NCBI RefSeq assembly: GCF_038502225.1
Contig: NC_091293.1
Coordinates: 636,727 to 700,726 of the forward strand
DNA: 64,000 nucleotides
Direction of reading: 5' to 3'
From: Cherax quadricarinatus
Taxonomy: Eukaryota; Arthropoda; Malacostraca; Decapoda; Parastacidae
Made by a program: the position numbers and the translations under genes. Each line of letters starts with the position of its first letter. Positions within the stretch are counted from its first letter, which is position 1. This document shows positions 41,112 to 52,227 of this stretch, one piece after another. The notes under the pieces are model-generated. The model was given only the letters and a program-made list of their open reading frames with translations. It had not been told where the DNA came from and did not search any database.

Positions 41112-43364
41112 CTACTGACTGTCACGACTTAACCAGTCAGAGAAATAATTGGATGAACCATTGATATACACAATATGGAACTTAAAAGCCTGGAGTGCCA
41201 GTGTCCACCTCAAGAGGCGACTGTTGGTTCCCTTAAAAGTTTCTAGGTATATCAAAGGTTTGTGGTCCGTTTCTAAAATGAATTCTTTTCCCAGCAAATA
41301 AAATTTAAGTTTGGAGATACCCCACACAAGGGCCAAACATTCCTTTTCTATGGTGGAGTATCTCGTTTCTGCGGGAAGGAGTTTCTGGCTTAGGAAGCAT
41401 ACAGGGAAGGGAGTACCATCATGGTATTGTAGTAACACCGCACCTAAGCCAGTATTGGAGGCATCAGTTCTCAAACAAAATGTTTTATTAATATCTGGAA
41501 TCTTAAATATAGGGTCTTTCGAAAAGATACTTTTAATCTCATTAAACTTTTCCCGAGCTACGTCGGAAAGTTCAAGAGATTCCTTCACAGACTTTTTAAG
41601 GAAGTCGGATAAGATGCCTGTAAGATCAGTAAGGTTCGGGATAAACCGTGCATAAAAATTTACAGAACCAAGAAAGCTACGCATGAGCTTCTTGGTTTTG
41701 GGGAATTTAAATTCTAATAAAGCTTTGATCTTACTGGGGAGAGGCTGCAGAGAGTTATTAGAAAGTATCAGTCCAAGATATCTAATCTTGTTATACCCAA
41801 GGAAGCATTTCTTCGGCTTGGCAGTGAGGCCATGTGAGCGTAACCTACACAAAACTGATGTTAATGTTTGGATATGTTCGCCCCACGTAGATGTCATTAC
41901 GTAAATGTTATCAAAATAAACTGAAACATTTGGCATATTACCCAAGACCTTTCTCATCAGTCTCACGTAGGTAGCACAGGCAGTTACCAAACCGAAGGGC
42001 ATAGTTCTATATTGCATCAGTCCTTGGTGTGTAGGAAAAGTGGTGTACTGCTTAGAAGAAGGATCTAACATTACTTGATGATATGCCTGCGCAATATCAA
42101 TCTCTGAAAAGAAGGAAGCGTCATAAAATTTGTGTAGATCGCTATCTATTAAGGGCATAGGCTCAGCATCCCACCGAGTTATAGCATTAAGGCCTCTGAA
42201 GTCAATAGCAAGTCTATATGAATTATCCTCCTTCTTAACTATGACTACTGGTGAGCAATATGCAGATACTGAAGGTTCAATGATCTTTAGTTTTAATAAT
42301 TTGTCTACCTCTCGGTCAAATGCATCCCTAAGGTGAACTGGAACTGGGTATAATTTCCGTTTGATAGGATTGTCAGTAACTAAGTCAATCTTATGGACTA
42401 CCGTGGAGGTAACACCTGGAATATCGGTAAAGATGTCTGAAAAGTTACTCACACATTGAAGTAGTTCATGTCTCTTATGGTCATCCAAAGATTCATTAAT
42501 ATTAATGTTGGTGGCATCTGAGTGGTCAAGAGTCACCAAGTCATGTAGTTCTTCATCATAGTCTAAGTTAGAGGTGTCAATTATGCACACCTTACATTCT
42601 TCAGTTGTCGTATCAAGTTCGTGTGGAAAAACTAAGTCAAAGTTATTAAGGCAGTTAACTGAATTTCTTCGGTAATATTTCTTAAGGATGTTGATATGAT
42701 AAAGCTTAGGTTTCCCCTTGACTTCTATGAGGTAGTCAACTTTCCCACAAATTTTTAATACTTTATATGGACCTTTCCATGCTACTAATAATTTATTTGA
42801 TTTGATAGGCAAAAGTACAAGAACTTCATCTCCTACTTTAAAACTTCTCCTCCGACTTTTGGAATCAAAATAGGTTTTGTACTGGTCCATTGACAAGCTT
42901 AGGTTTTTCGAAACTATGTCAGAGGTCTCCTCAAGTTTGGATCTAAGGTCAAGGAGAAACTGGTAAGAAGACTGAACCTCAGCACTCACCTCCTCATTAG
43001 TCCATAAGTCATGAAGGATGGACAGTGGACCTCTGGCCTGTCTACCATAGAGAAGTTCAAAAGGTGAAAACCCCAAAGAGTCACTGGGAACTTCCCTCAT
43101 GGCAAACAAAGCACAGGGTAGGTAACGATGCCACTCCTTAGGTTTAAGGGAGCAAAGTTTCCTTAAAATGGACTTGAGAATCGAATGCTGGCGCTCAATC
43201 CTCCCATTACAGCTGGGATGATAGGGTGTGGTGAAGAGAGGCTTCACTCCCAGAAGTTGGTATAGATGTTGCATTAAGTCAGATGTGAATTGTGTCCCAT
43301 GGTCAGACAAAATTTCTCTAGGGATGCCCACTCTGGAGAAGATGGACAAAAGGGCTTCAGCCAC
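41112..43364 (-). CDS. Gypsy pol: integrase core, RT and RNase H
   Basis: 750 codons. Residues about 1-110 are the integrase core, with the second Asp in ILSDHGTQFTS and the Glu in HPSCNGRIERQHS. A GPY-like C-terminal part follows (VLVLLPIKSNKLLVAWKGPY). About 310-500 is RT: KIIEPSVSAYCSPVVIVKK, YRLAIDFRGLNAIT, FSEIDIAQAYHQV, MPFGLVTACATY and the catalytic box VYFDNIYVMT. The box is normally Y-x-D-D; here it is F-D-N. About 600-745 is RNase H (CLRTDASNTGLGAVL, IEKECLALVW, ILETDHKPLIYL), ending SDWLSRDSQ. The opening codons belong to the frame broken at about 43445. Integrase precedes RT in one continuous frame, so the order is not a rearrangement artefact. Confidence 0.92.
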   Translation of the reverse strand: MAEALLSIFSRVGIPREILSDHGTQFTSDLMQHLYQLLGVKPLFTTPYHPSCNGRIERQHSILKSILRKLCSLKPKEWHRYLPCALFAMREVPSDSLGFSPFELLYGRQARGPLSILHDLWTNEEVSAEVQSSYQFLLDLRSKLEETSDIVSKNLSLSMDQYKTYFDSKSRRRSFKVGDEVLVLLPIKSNKLLVAWKGPYKVLKICGKVDYLIEVKGKPKLYHINILKKYYRRNSVNCLNNFDLVFPHELDTTTEECKVCIIDTSNLDYDEELHDLVTLDHSDATNININESLDDHKRHELLQCVSNFSDIFTDIPGVTSTVVHKIDLVTDNPIKRKLYPVPVHLRDAFDREVDKLLKLKIIEPSVSAYCSPVVIVKKEDNSYRLAIDFRGLNAITRWDAEPMPLIDSDLHKFYDASFFSEIDIAQAYHQVMLDPSSKQYTTFPTHQGLMQYRTMPFGLVTACATYVRLMRKVLGNMPNVSVYFDNIYVMTSTWGEHIQTLTSVLCRLRSHGLTAKPKKCFLGYNKIRYLGLILSNNSLQPLPSKIKALLEFKFPKTKKLMRSFLGSVNFYARFIPNLTDLTGILSDFLKKSVKESLELSDVAREKFNEIKSIFSKDPIFKIPDINKTFCLRTDASNTGLGAVLLQYHDGTPFPVCFLSQKLLPAETRYSTIEKECLALVWGISKLKFYLLGKEFILETDHKPLIYLETFKGTNSRLLRWTLALQAFKFHIVYINGSSNYFSDWLSRDSQ

Positions 43365-43429
43365 CTCTGTAGTAGTTATGGTCTTTAAGGGTATGGCTTC
43401 AGGGAAACTCGAAGCATAATCAACTAATG

Positions 43430-43693
43430 TTAATATATATGTCCCCCAGATGAAAGTGGAGATAAAGGACCAACGATGTCAATAGCTACTCTTTCAAACG
43501 GTACCGTAAAGATAGGCATTTTGACCATAGGTACTCGCCTGGTACCTCGGGAGGATGACAGTTGGCAAACTTTACACGATCTACAATAGGTAGTTACATC
43601 TGAGGACATTTTTTGCCAAAAATAGGTTTCCCTAATTTTATTTAAGGTTTTACAATGCGAGAAATGTCCGGCCACTGGCAGGTCATGAGCCAT
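43430..43693 (-). CDS. Gypsy pol: integrase zinc-binding domain and core start
   Basis: Encodes HFSHCKTLNKIRETYFWQKM and YCRSCKVCQ, the HHCC zinc domain, then VAIDIVGPLSPLS with the first catalytic Asp. It follows the stop at 43709 in the same frame. A frameshift in the G-run at about 43441-43446 breaks the join to the rest of the core, whose expected YILTLVDYASSFPEAIPLK lies in another frame at about 43440-43385. Confidence 0.88.
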   Translation of the reverse strand: MAHDLPVAGHFSHCKTLNKIRETYFWQKMSSDVTTYCRSCKVCQLSSSRGTRRVPMVKMPIFTVPFERVAIDIVGPLSPLSSGGHIY

Positions 43694-43708
43694 TTTAAGA
43701 ACAGTCTC

Positions 43709-44849
43709 TCAGCATTGACTTGGAACAACTAAGATGGAATAGTCTATCTCATCTGAATTTAATTTGAATACTGACTTGCACAAGACATCTTTTATATATT
43801 CAAATTTATATGAAAAGTTTTTCCTTTGGATAACTTGATTTTGTTTAGCGGCATTATGGAAATTCTGAAGAGAAGGGCAATTACGTTGTAAATTGACAAA
43901 GGAGTCCTTCGATATATCTAAAGGCTTAAAGTTAGGGAAAATCAAAGGATGGACAGTAGGAGAAGCCTGGGCTTTGGTCTGAGCCCTAGTCAAGACATTT
44001 ATGGTATCGTAGGTAATATCTTCACTTTCATCTAACAAGTGAACCGGTGATCCTACTACCTCGCTTTTGAGAGTATCATCACTGGTTTTTAATCCCACAT
44101 GAATCTCACGAGACATTGTCTCATCTGAACTTTCAAGGGACTTCTCTGACTCTACAGAAAGAGGATCTGAAACACCTATGTCCATCTTTGGTGATGAAAG
44201 GTCAACCTCAGAAGGAAGAATGGCACCTTTTACATTACCTATTAGTACGGAGCAAGAAGTGATGGGAGCTAGTACGGCTTCAGACCAACCTGTGAACCAT
44301 TTAGACCTAATGTAACAATGGATGGTAGGAAAAGTGTCCATACGGCCCAAGTAGTCTGAAAGTATAGCAGAGGAATGAGTTTCTTTAAGGTTAGGGAACA
44401 GCTTATCAGAAATGATTATACATGTGCATCCAGTGTCTCGTAAAATGGTAGATACATTAAGTCCATTAACTGTTCCTGAACAGAAGGGTGCTTGGTCATT
44501 ACAGTCTTTAAAACATCTTCCAACTTTATGGACCTTCTTAGAAGGACAATCTGGACGTTTATGTCCCTTAACACCACACAAATGACAAACAGGAATAAAA
44601 GAAGTCATTTTACTTTCCACTAGAGGCTTTGATTTCTTAAGGTCTGATGAACCCTTGCCCTTAGGGTTCGATCTCTTTAGGTCTTTATAGGAATTGTGAG
44701 CCTCAGCATACAGGTCAGCAGCCTCAGCAACGTCCTCAGCTTTAATCAGGTTACGTTCTCTGATGAATGTTCGTATCTGATGGGGAAGAGCTTTCAGGAA
44801 CTGGTCAGCAACCATGAAGTCTCTATGAGATTCATAACTGTGATCAACG
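43709..44849 (-). CDS. Gypsy gag C-terminus and protease
   Basis: Minus-strand frame (extending past 44849 into inserted sequence) with a gag helical region (FMVADQFLKALPHQIRTFI), a CCHC zinc knuckle (CHLCGVKGHKRPDC) and a pepsin-like protease (TILRDTGCTCIIIS, with DTG active-site triplet), then a long linker to integrase. It ends in a TGA at 43711-43709 (SQC-stop-ETVLKMAHDLPV) where a CGA Arg codon is likely, so a single nonsense change separates gag-protease from pol. Confidence 0.88.
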
Positions 44850-44867
44850 GAAAAAAAAAAAAAAAAA

Positions 44868-45368
44868 TAGAAAAGCCAGATACAGCGATTGATAAACAAG
44901 GAGGTCGACCGTTCGTCATTGTAGGAGCTGCCAGATATCACCGGCTCTTCAACACGCAAGTTATACTTTTGTATCAGTCAAATCACATATTACTCGGGTA
45001 GATAATTTCCAGTAGATCCTTCATGTGTTAGCTCAAATCACCGACCAGTATGTTTTAAATAAGTGACCCACTGATCAGAGCAGATTGACTGGTCCGAACC
45101 CTTGACTGGTCCGAACCCTTGACTGGTCCGAACCCGGGACTGGTTTCAAACAGTTTCATTGGACAATAAAGCAGACTGTAAACGGATGGGGTTGTAGGCG
45201 CCCTTATAAACACAAACATTAAAAATCAGGAACGTGACGGTAAGCTGTCCAATATACAAAAAGAGTTAGAAACAGAAATACAAATAGCTAGAGCTTCATT
45301 TAAGGTTATTAATATAATATTCAAGAGGTTGCTAGTAGAATTGCAGTAAATCAACCATTCAAATCATT
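44868..45368 (+). other. 5' region of the nested LINE
   Basis: No long frame. Contains three copies of the 17-bp unit GACTGGTCCGAACCCTT at about 45087-45137. Probably the LINE 5' UTR. Confidence 0.5.
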
Positions 45369-46665
45369 ATGAAGCTGTGTGTAGTCTGTGGTCAGTCAAA
45401 CAAACGGGCTTCCACATGGATAAATTGTCATTTTTGTGGAAATTGGTGTCACGCCCCTTGTGCAGATATCCCAGAACTAGCTACAAGCAGTATTAAAACA
45501 GAGAAGTGTTTTTGGGTATGCCCAAATGAGGAAAATCTGTGGACTAAAATCACAAGGGTATTAAAAGAGGACAACATCAAAGCTGCTTTCATAGAAAACC
45601 TGGAAGCTTTCTACAACAGATGGGAACATAAAAAGTCTGGGCTGAATGGTACTGCCCTTGATACTGGCCATGTAGTCACAAACTGTAAGGCTGGAGGTGA
45701 TGTCCTGGTAGTCAGTAAATGTGGGGCTGATAGTGCTGTCCTGGGAGACAGTAATGATGAAGCTGGAGGTGCTGTCCTGGGAGACAGTAATGGTGAAGCT
45801 GGAGGTGCTGTCCTGGGAGATAGTAATGGTGAAGCTGGAGGTGCTGTCCTGGGAGACAGTAATGGTGAAGCTGGAGGTGCTGTCCTGGGAGACAGTAATG
45901 GTGAAGCTGGAGGTGCTGTCCTGGGAGACAGTAATGGTGAAGCTGGAGATTTTGTCTAGGTAGTCGGGAATTATACGCAGGAAGGAATACATATAAATGA
46001 CCTCATAGGGGACAGGAGCCATAGTAGGGAAACAAGTGTAGTCAAAGATAAGATAAAACCAATATTGCAAACTAGAAATACCGCAGGAAATAGCAAACAA
46101 GAGGACTCCAATAGCAATAGTGAGGATAAATTACCAAAAACAACTGGTGGGAGCTCCATTGTTGGTGCTAGGGAGGATAGAAGTAAGACAGGGAAACATG
46201 CACCAACAGGGAATACAGTCACAGAAACCCAAGGCAAGCGGAAACCAAGCCTGTGCACATACTATGCACTTCGTATCTGCTGGCATGGGAAATCTGGAAA
46301 AACAGATGGGACATGCAACTATGACCACCCTAGAAAATGCCATGCCCATAATGACAACAGGAAAATGCAAACTTCCTTCCTGTAAGCTTTTTCACCCTGA
46401 AATGTGTACCTCTTCAGTACAGGAAAGACTGTGCTATAACTTAAATTGCCAGGCATACCATCTAAAGGGGACAAAAAGATACAAAACATCCAGGCCATGG
46501 GAAAACCTGGGTAGCCACAGCCACTCAAGAGGGAGAGGTTTTTTAGTGCCAGGAAGAAAAAAAAACTGGCAGGAAATGGCAGAAATCGTACACCAAATCC
46601 AGTCATTCCTGGAGTGGAACCACAGTCGATGGCCTCCACTCCAAACCAACAGATACAGATACTAA
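45369..46665 (+). pseudogene. LINE ORF1: PHD finger, 12-residue repeats, Cys/His motifs
   Basis: Begins MKLCVVCGQSNKRASTWINC with CHFCGNWCHAPCADIP, a PHD-type zinc finger (45369-45530). Residues about 125-195 are a 12-residue repeat GEAGGAVLGDSN in about six copies, then a TAG at 45957-45959. Downstream, the 46065 frame has CTYYALRICWHGKSG and CNYDHPRKCHA (Cys/His, CCCH-like). The frame shifts near 46320-46380, and CKLPSCKLFHPEMC and CYNLNCQAYHLKGTKRYK follow. ORF1 products of related LINEs bind RNA; that role is inference. One nonsense and one frameshift break this copy. Confidence 0.78.
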
Positions 46666-49600
46666 TGCCGGAAAAAAAATCCCCCCCCAGTACCAACAAT
46701 ACCACCAGTCCGATAACATTCTTCTTTGCAAATATACAGGGTCTAAAGCCAGCAACAAACAACAAAATACCTTTCATCCGTGGACTGCTTGCAGAGGCAA
46801 AGGCAATGTTCGCGGCTTTCACTGAGACCCACATAAAGGATCACTTGGACAACGAAATATGGATCCCAGGTTACAACCTATACAGATGTGACAGAGTGAA
46901 CAGGCAAAAGGGGGGGGTTGGCCTGTACATTGCAGTCACTTGTTTGCACAGAACTGCTTAATGCCTCAAATGACGTAGTGGAAGTTTTAGCAGTAAAGGT
47001 CGAGAACCAAAACCTAGTCATTGTGGTAGTCTACAAGCCTCCGGATGCAACATCCCAGCAATTCCAGGAACAGCTGTTAAAAATTGACCACTGTCTGGAA
47101 AATCTTCCAGCTCCTGCACCCAACATCTTGCTCCTGGGGGATTTCAACTTAAGGCACCTAAAATGGAGGAATATAGCAAATAATATTGTTGCAGTAATAA
47201 CACCAGGAGGCAGCTCTGATGAAAACTCACACTCACACGAGCTTTTAAATCTCTGCACAAAATTCAATTTAAACCAGCAAATAATAGAGCCTACTAGACT
47301 GGAGAATACACTAGACCTCATCTTCACTAACAATGATGATCTGATAAGAAATGTCACCATATCAAAAACAATATACTCAGATCACAACATAATTGAGGTT
47401 CAGACATGTATGCGTGGAGCCCCAGACCGACAAAATGAGACTAGTCACGAGGGAGCATTCACCAAATTCAACTTCAATAACAAAAACATAAAGTGGGACC
47501 AAGTAAACCAAGTCCTAACCGATATAAGCTGGGAAGATATACTAAGCAACACAGACCCAAACTTATGCCTAGAACAGATTAACTCGGTGGCACTCGATGT
47601 ATGCACAAGGCTTATTCCTCTAAGAAAAAGGAGGAGTAGATGTAAAATAGAAAGAGACAGGCGCTCCCTTTACAGGCGACGGAAAAGAATAACAGAGCGG
47701 CTAAAAGAGGTCAATATATCTGAAATGCGCAGGGAGACACTGGTCAGAGAAATAGCAAGCATCGAACTTAAGCTAAAAGAATCCTTTAGGAGTCAGGAAT
47801 CGCGGGAAGAACTAAAAGCCATAAATGAAATCGAAAGAAACCCAAAGTATTTCTTCTCCTATGCCAAATCAAAATCGAGAACAACGTCCAGTATTGGGCC
47901 CCTACTTAAACAAGATGGGTCCTACACAGATGACAGCAAGGAAATGAGTGAGCTACTCAAGTCCCAATATGACTCAGTTTTTAGCAAGCCGCTAACCAGA
48001 CTGAGAGTCGAAGATCAAAATGAATTTTTTATGAGAGAGCCACAAAATTTGATTAACACAAGCCTATCCGATGTTATCCTGACGCCAAATGACTTCGAAC
48101 AGGCGATAAATGACATGCCCATGCACTCTGCCCCAGGGCCAGACTCATGGAACTCTGTGTTCATCAAGAACTGCAAGAAGCCCCTATCACGAGCCTTTTC
48201 CATCCTATGGAGAGGGAGCATGGACACGGGGGTCGTCCCTCAGTTACTAAAAACAACAGACATAGCCCCACTCCACAAAGGGGGCAGTAAAGCAACAGCA
48301 AAGAACTACAGACCAATAGCACTAACATCCCATATCATAAAAACCTTTGAAAGGGTCCTAAGAAGCAAGATCACCACCCATCTAGAAACCCATCAGTTAC
48401 ACAACCCAGGGCAACATGGGTTTAGAACAGGTCGCTCCTGTCTGTCTCAACTACTGGATCACTACGACAAGGTCCTAAATGCACTAGAAGACAAAAAGAA
48501 TGCAGATGTAATATATACAGACTTTGCAAAAGCCTTCGACAAGTGTGACCATGGCGTAATAGCGCACAAAATGCGCGCTAAAGGAATAACAGGAAAAGTC
48601 GGTCGATGGATCTATAATTTCCTCACTAACAGAACACAGAGAGTAGTCGTCAACAGAGTAAAGTCCGAGGCAGCTACGGTGAAAAGCTCTGTTCCACAAG
48701 GCACAGTACTAGCTCCCATCTTGTTCCTCATCCTCATATCCGACATAGACAAGGATGTCAGCCACAGCACCGTGTCTTCCTTTGCAGATGACACCCGAAT
48801 CTGCATGACAGTGTCTTCCATTGCAGACACTGCAAGGCTCCAGGCAGACATCAACCAAATCTTTCAGTGGGCTGCAGAAAACAATATGAAGTTCAACGAT
48901 GAGAAATTTCAATTACTCAGATATGGTAAACATGAGGAAATTAAATCTTCATCAGATTACAAAACAAATTCTGGCCACAAAATAGAGCGAAACACCAACG
49001 TCAAAGACCTGGGAGTGATTATGTCGGAGGATCTCACCTTCAAGGACCATAACATTGTATCAATCGCATCTGCTAGAAAAATGACAGGATGGATAATGAG
49101 AACCTTCAAAACTAGGGAGGCCAAGCCCATGATGACACTCTTCAGGTCACTTGTTCTATCTAGGCTGGAATATTGCTGCACTCTAACAGCACCTTTCAAG
49201 GCAGGTGAAATTGCCGACCTAGAAAATGTACAGAGAACTTTCACGGCGCGCATAACGGAGATAAAACACCTCAATTACTGGGAGCGCTTGAGGTTTCTAA
49301 ACCTGTATTCCCTGGAACGCAGGAGGGAGAGATACATGATTATATACACCTGGAAAATCCTAGAGGGACTAGTGCCGAACTTGCACACAAAAATCACTCA
49401 CTACGAAAGCAAAAGACTTGGCAGACGATGCACCATCCCCCCAATGAAAAGCAGGGGTGTCACTAGCACGTTAAGAGACCATACAATAAGTGTCAGGGGC
49501 CCGAGACTGTTCAACTGCCTCCCAGCACACATAAGGGGGATTACCAACAGACCCCTGGCAGTCTTCAAGCTGGCACTGGACAAGCACCTAAAGTCAGTTC

Positions 49601-49719
49601 CTGATCAGCCGGGCTGTGGCTCGTACGTTGGTTTGCGTGCAGCCAGCAGCAACAGCCTGGTTGATCAGGCGCTGATCCACCAGGAGGCCTGGTCACAGAC
49701 CGGGCCGCGGGGGCGTTGA
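46614..49719 (+). pseudogene. LINE ORF2: endonuclease and reverse transcriptase, one frameshift
   Basis: Starts MEPQSMASTPNQQIQILMPE. Endonuclease: TFFFANIQGLKPATNNKI, AFTETHIKDH, then after a frameshift at about 46943-46955, VVVYKPPDATSQQF, ILLLGDFNLRHLKW, YSDHNIIEV. RT: DIAPLHKGGSKATAKNYRPI, VIYTDFAKAFDKCDHG, SVPQGTVLAPILFLILISDI and SFADDTRICMTV. A C-terminal tail follows (CGSYVGLRAASSNSLVDQAL). All catalytic acids are present; the frameshift is the only visible lesion. The Jockey-superfamily assignment is a judgement from motif style. Confidence 0.88.
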
Positions 49720-49764
49720 CCCCCGAAACTCTCTCCAGGTAAACTCCAGGTCTCCAGGTAATTC

Positions 49765-50668
49765 CTGAATTCTCTATCCAAAAGTCGAACAAACGAAAGA
49801 GTGTTACCTGTAACTGCTGAAAGTTCTGGCTAGGCTGTAAGGTGGCATGCCTGAAATCTTTCCTTTAAGAATTTGTGGTTTTTTTGATATGCTTTAAGGA
49901 TTGCCTTCTTCAGTAGGTTATAATTACATATGATATCCTGCGACAAAGTTGCATAGATATTCAAAGCAGTACCAGAAAATAACATACCCAACCTAGTAGC
50001 CCAGGTGTCAGCAGGCCATTCACAGAGGGTAGCGGTATTTTCAAACCTGATAATGTATGAAGTAATGTCTTCACCTTCTGTGAAGGGAGGTAAATTAGGT
50101 GTTGGAATATGTGCACTAGCTGCATGATGTTCAATTACTCCTTCCTCTAATTGTTGTTGTGTAAAAGTTAACTTTTTATTCTCTAATTCAAGGCGAGATT
50201 TTTCGAGCTCGCGATCCTTTTCTCTCTCTATTAACTCGTGTTCTCTATCCTTTGCTCTTTCCTCAAGTTCTCTTAATTTAACTTGTTCCTCACGTATCTT
50301 AGCTTGTTCCTCACGTATCTTAGCCTGTTCCTCACGTTCCCTAGCTCTTTCTTCACGATCAAGTCTATCACGCTCTTTTTGGTCTTCTCGCTCTCGTTCT
50401 AACTGTCTTTCTCGGATTTCTCTCTCAATTCTCTCTCTCTCCTTTTTCTCTTCTCTTTCGATTCTCTCTCTCTCCTTTTTCTCTTCTCTTTCGATTCTCT
50501 CTCTCTCTCCTTATTCTCTTCTCTTTCCCTTTCTAGCTGTCTTTCTTCTCTCTCAATTCTCTTTCTTTCAAGTCTTTCCTGGATCTTAGCACTAATGAAA
50601 GATTCTAAATTTTTCCCTGTTATTCCTAACTTGCTTCCAGTGTTCATCCAAAACTGGTATTCCTCCAT
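49765..50668 (-). pseudogene. Gypsy gag N-terminus, coiled-coil rich
   Basis: On the minus strand it begins MEEYQFWMNTGSKLGITGKN and ESFISAKIQERLERKRIE, then a long Glu/Arg/Lys coiled coil encoded by a purine-rich tract, with a frame change in the repeated GAGAGAG tract near 50510-50400. At about 50100-49800 it reads ITSYIIRFENTATLCEWPAD and LFSGTALNIYATL, the gag matrix/capsid-like region. A stop lies near 49830. The LINE separates it from the rest of gag. Confidence 0.75.
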
Positions 50669-51232
50669 GCTTGCAAGAATAACTTAAACTATCAGGGGAA
50701 ATGAAATGGGTATTAAAGAAAACGGAGGGTTCAATTCCTGCTCCGCTCAAACTGTAAATAAATCAGAGGGCTCGATCCCTACTTCAATTAAACAATATGT
50801 ATTAATGAAAACGAAGGGTTCTATGCCGGCTCCAAGCAAACAGTAAGTAGAATGGGGTCACTTGACCATCCAATCTTCTCGCCAACAAATCAAGAGTGTC
50901 CTACGACAGTTCCCTTGATATAATAAAGAGCTCAATGAAACAAATTGTCACTGGAAAATCTCGGGTCCCTAGAGTCTAATCCTCCAAAGTGTTTCAAGCT
51001 CCAAAAGTTGGCAGAATTAAATATTATATCCTGCCTGACTTGACTTACAGTAAATTGAGACTATAACAATCACCAAATCTTTTAAATACCTGTACCGTAG
51101 TCCTACCATAGAGAATGATTACTCATGGCTGGTGGTAACCGTCTGTGGTATGCAGCGTTGAAGTTCCAGTGGTAGATTCGAGATGGAGTTGAATCTTGAT
51201 TCAGTCGAGTTGATCCTGGCAAGGTCGCCACT
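50669..51232 (-). promoter_or_regulatory. Gypsy leader with primer binding site
   Basis: Untranslated leader between the 5' LTR and gag (minus strand). Immediately inside the LTR is a one- to two-base spacer, then TGGCGACCTTGCCAGGATC (51230-51212), a PBS-like match to a tRNA 3' end. GAAAACGRAGGGTTCDAT-type pieces recur in the leader (50718, 50806). Confidence 0.65.
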
Positions 51233-52227
51233 TGTGAAGGCTTACTCAGCCCTGTAACAACTTCAGTCAGTATTACTCAGGCTGGCTCCTCCTCAGGAAA
51301 ATTGAAGAATAGAAAAAGAAATAATAACAGACAAACATAAACACTTTATTATATAGAAAATATAAAATATAAAACACTTAAATATGAAATATTAATCCTA
51401 CATTAAAGAAAATGAAAAATGAAAAATATAAATGATAACTGAATTCAACGCTAATATATATAGGGGTGTCTGGTGTTGGTGACACTGTGTGTTGTTGAAA
51501 TCGTAGCCGTTGCTGATGATGGGGGGGGGGTCGCAGGTGTTGGTTATGACCCACTGGCTAGTTCTTCACAGTATAGCCGTGAGTATTATATCCCGATGAC
51601 AGGAAAGCAGGTTCTTTACCACTGCAATGATGTGGGGTTACGTCCTGCAATTTCATACAGGTGCACAGGTAATTAAATCCAAAAAGGGGACATCTCAGGA
51701 CGTTAGTCCATCTCCATTCGTTCTTCTCGTTGATTGACAGGTGACCCTCTCTGTCATCCAAGCTGAAAAGATAGACAGGTTACCCACTGCTTAAATAATC
51801 ACTCTCCATAAGTACAATACCTAAAAGACGTGGTGATTATTACAACAGTCAACTTAGAGCAAGGCTGAAAAGACTAAGTTTATTATTGGTCAAAAGTGAA
51901 GCTTTCAACCAATAAATCCACTAGAATACAAGGTAAGCATGTACTTACAGTAGTGTTGGGAGCTGTGAGTCGAGTGATTTACTGTTTGACCAGAGCCCCA
52001 CACGTCACCTTTCGGGGGGGGGGGGAAGGAGGGGAAGGGATAGCGGGAGCTAGACTGACCCTACCTTAACAAGCAGCCGGCAGTCAAACTATCACTTTCG
52101 GGGAGGGGGAGAAAAAGGCGGGAATAGCGGGAGCTTGACTTACCCTACCTTAACAAGTAGCCGGCAATGAAACTATTGTTAATATATACTCCCTGGCTAC
52201 TCCTATCTATTGAACTTTTCCCTCACA
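51233..52227 (-). repeat. 5' LTR of the gypsy element
   Basis: 995 bp, TG..CA ends, next to the ATGGT duplication at 52228. Pairs with 40019-41017. Confidence 0.95.

Larger units (their letters stand above)
44850..49764 (+). mobile_element. LINE with PHD and Cys/His ORF1, inserted in gypsy gag
   Basis: About 4.9 kb on the + strand interrupting gag between ...FRNYLE-type sequence (about 49765) and VDHSYESHRDF (about 44849). The 3' end has a short tandem of CTCCAGGTA (49733-49763). An A-run sits at the left edge (44850-44867). ORF1 spans 45369 to about 46665 with frame breaks; ORF2 runs from 46614 to 49719. Confidence 0.85.
40019..52227 (-). mobile_element. 12.2-kb Ty3/gypsy LTR retrotransposon, integrase before RT
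   Basis: Long terminal repeats at 40019-41017 and 51233-52227, flanked by a 5-bp duplication ATGGT (40014-40018 and 52228-52232). The minus strand encodes gag, zinc knuckle and protease, integrase, RT, RNase H in that order. A 4.9-kb LINE lies in gag, so the original was about 7.3 kb. A PBS-like TGGCGACCTTGCCAGG follows the 5' LTR, and a purine tract GGTATGGGGGAG precedes the 3' LTR. RT before integrase is the rule in Ty3/gypsy; this order is known from the GMR1 group. Pol has one nonsense change and one frameshift. Confidence 0.93.

Noticed and set aside
46131..46834. Minus-strand frames opposite the LINE ORF1
   Set aside because: Antisense shadows; the + strand has recognisable zinc-finger and endonuclease motifs.
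40019..52227. An endogenous retrovirus with an envelope gene
   Set aside because: No env-like frame exists between RNase H (41112) and the 3' LTR (41017); only about 95 bp remain, so it is a retrotransposon.
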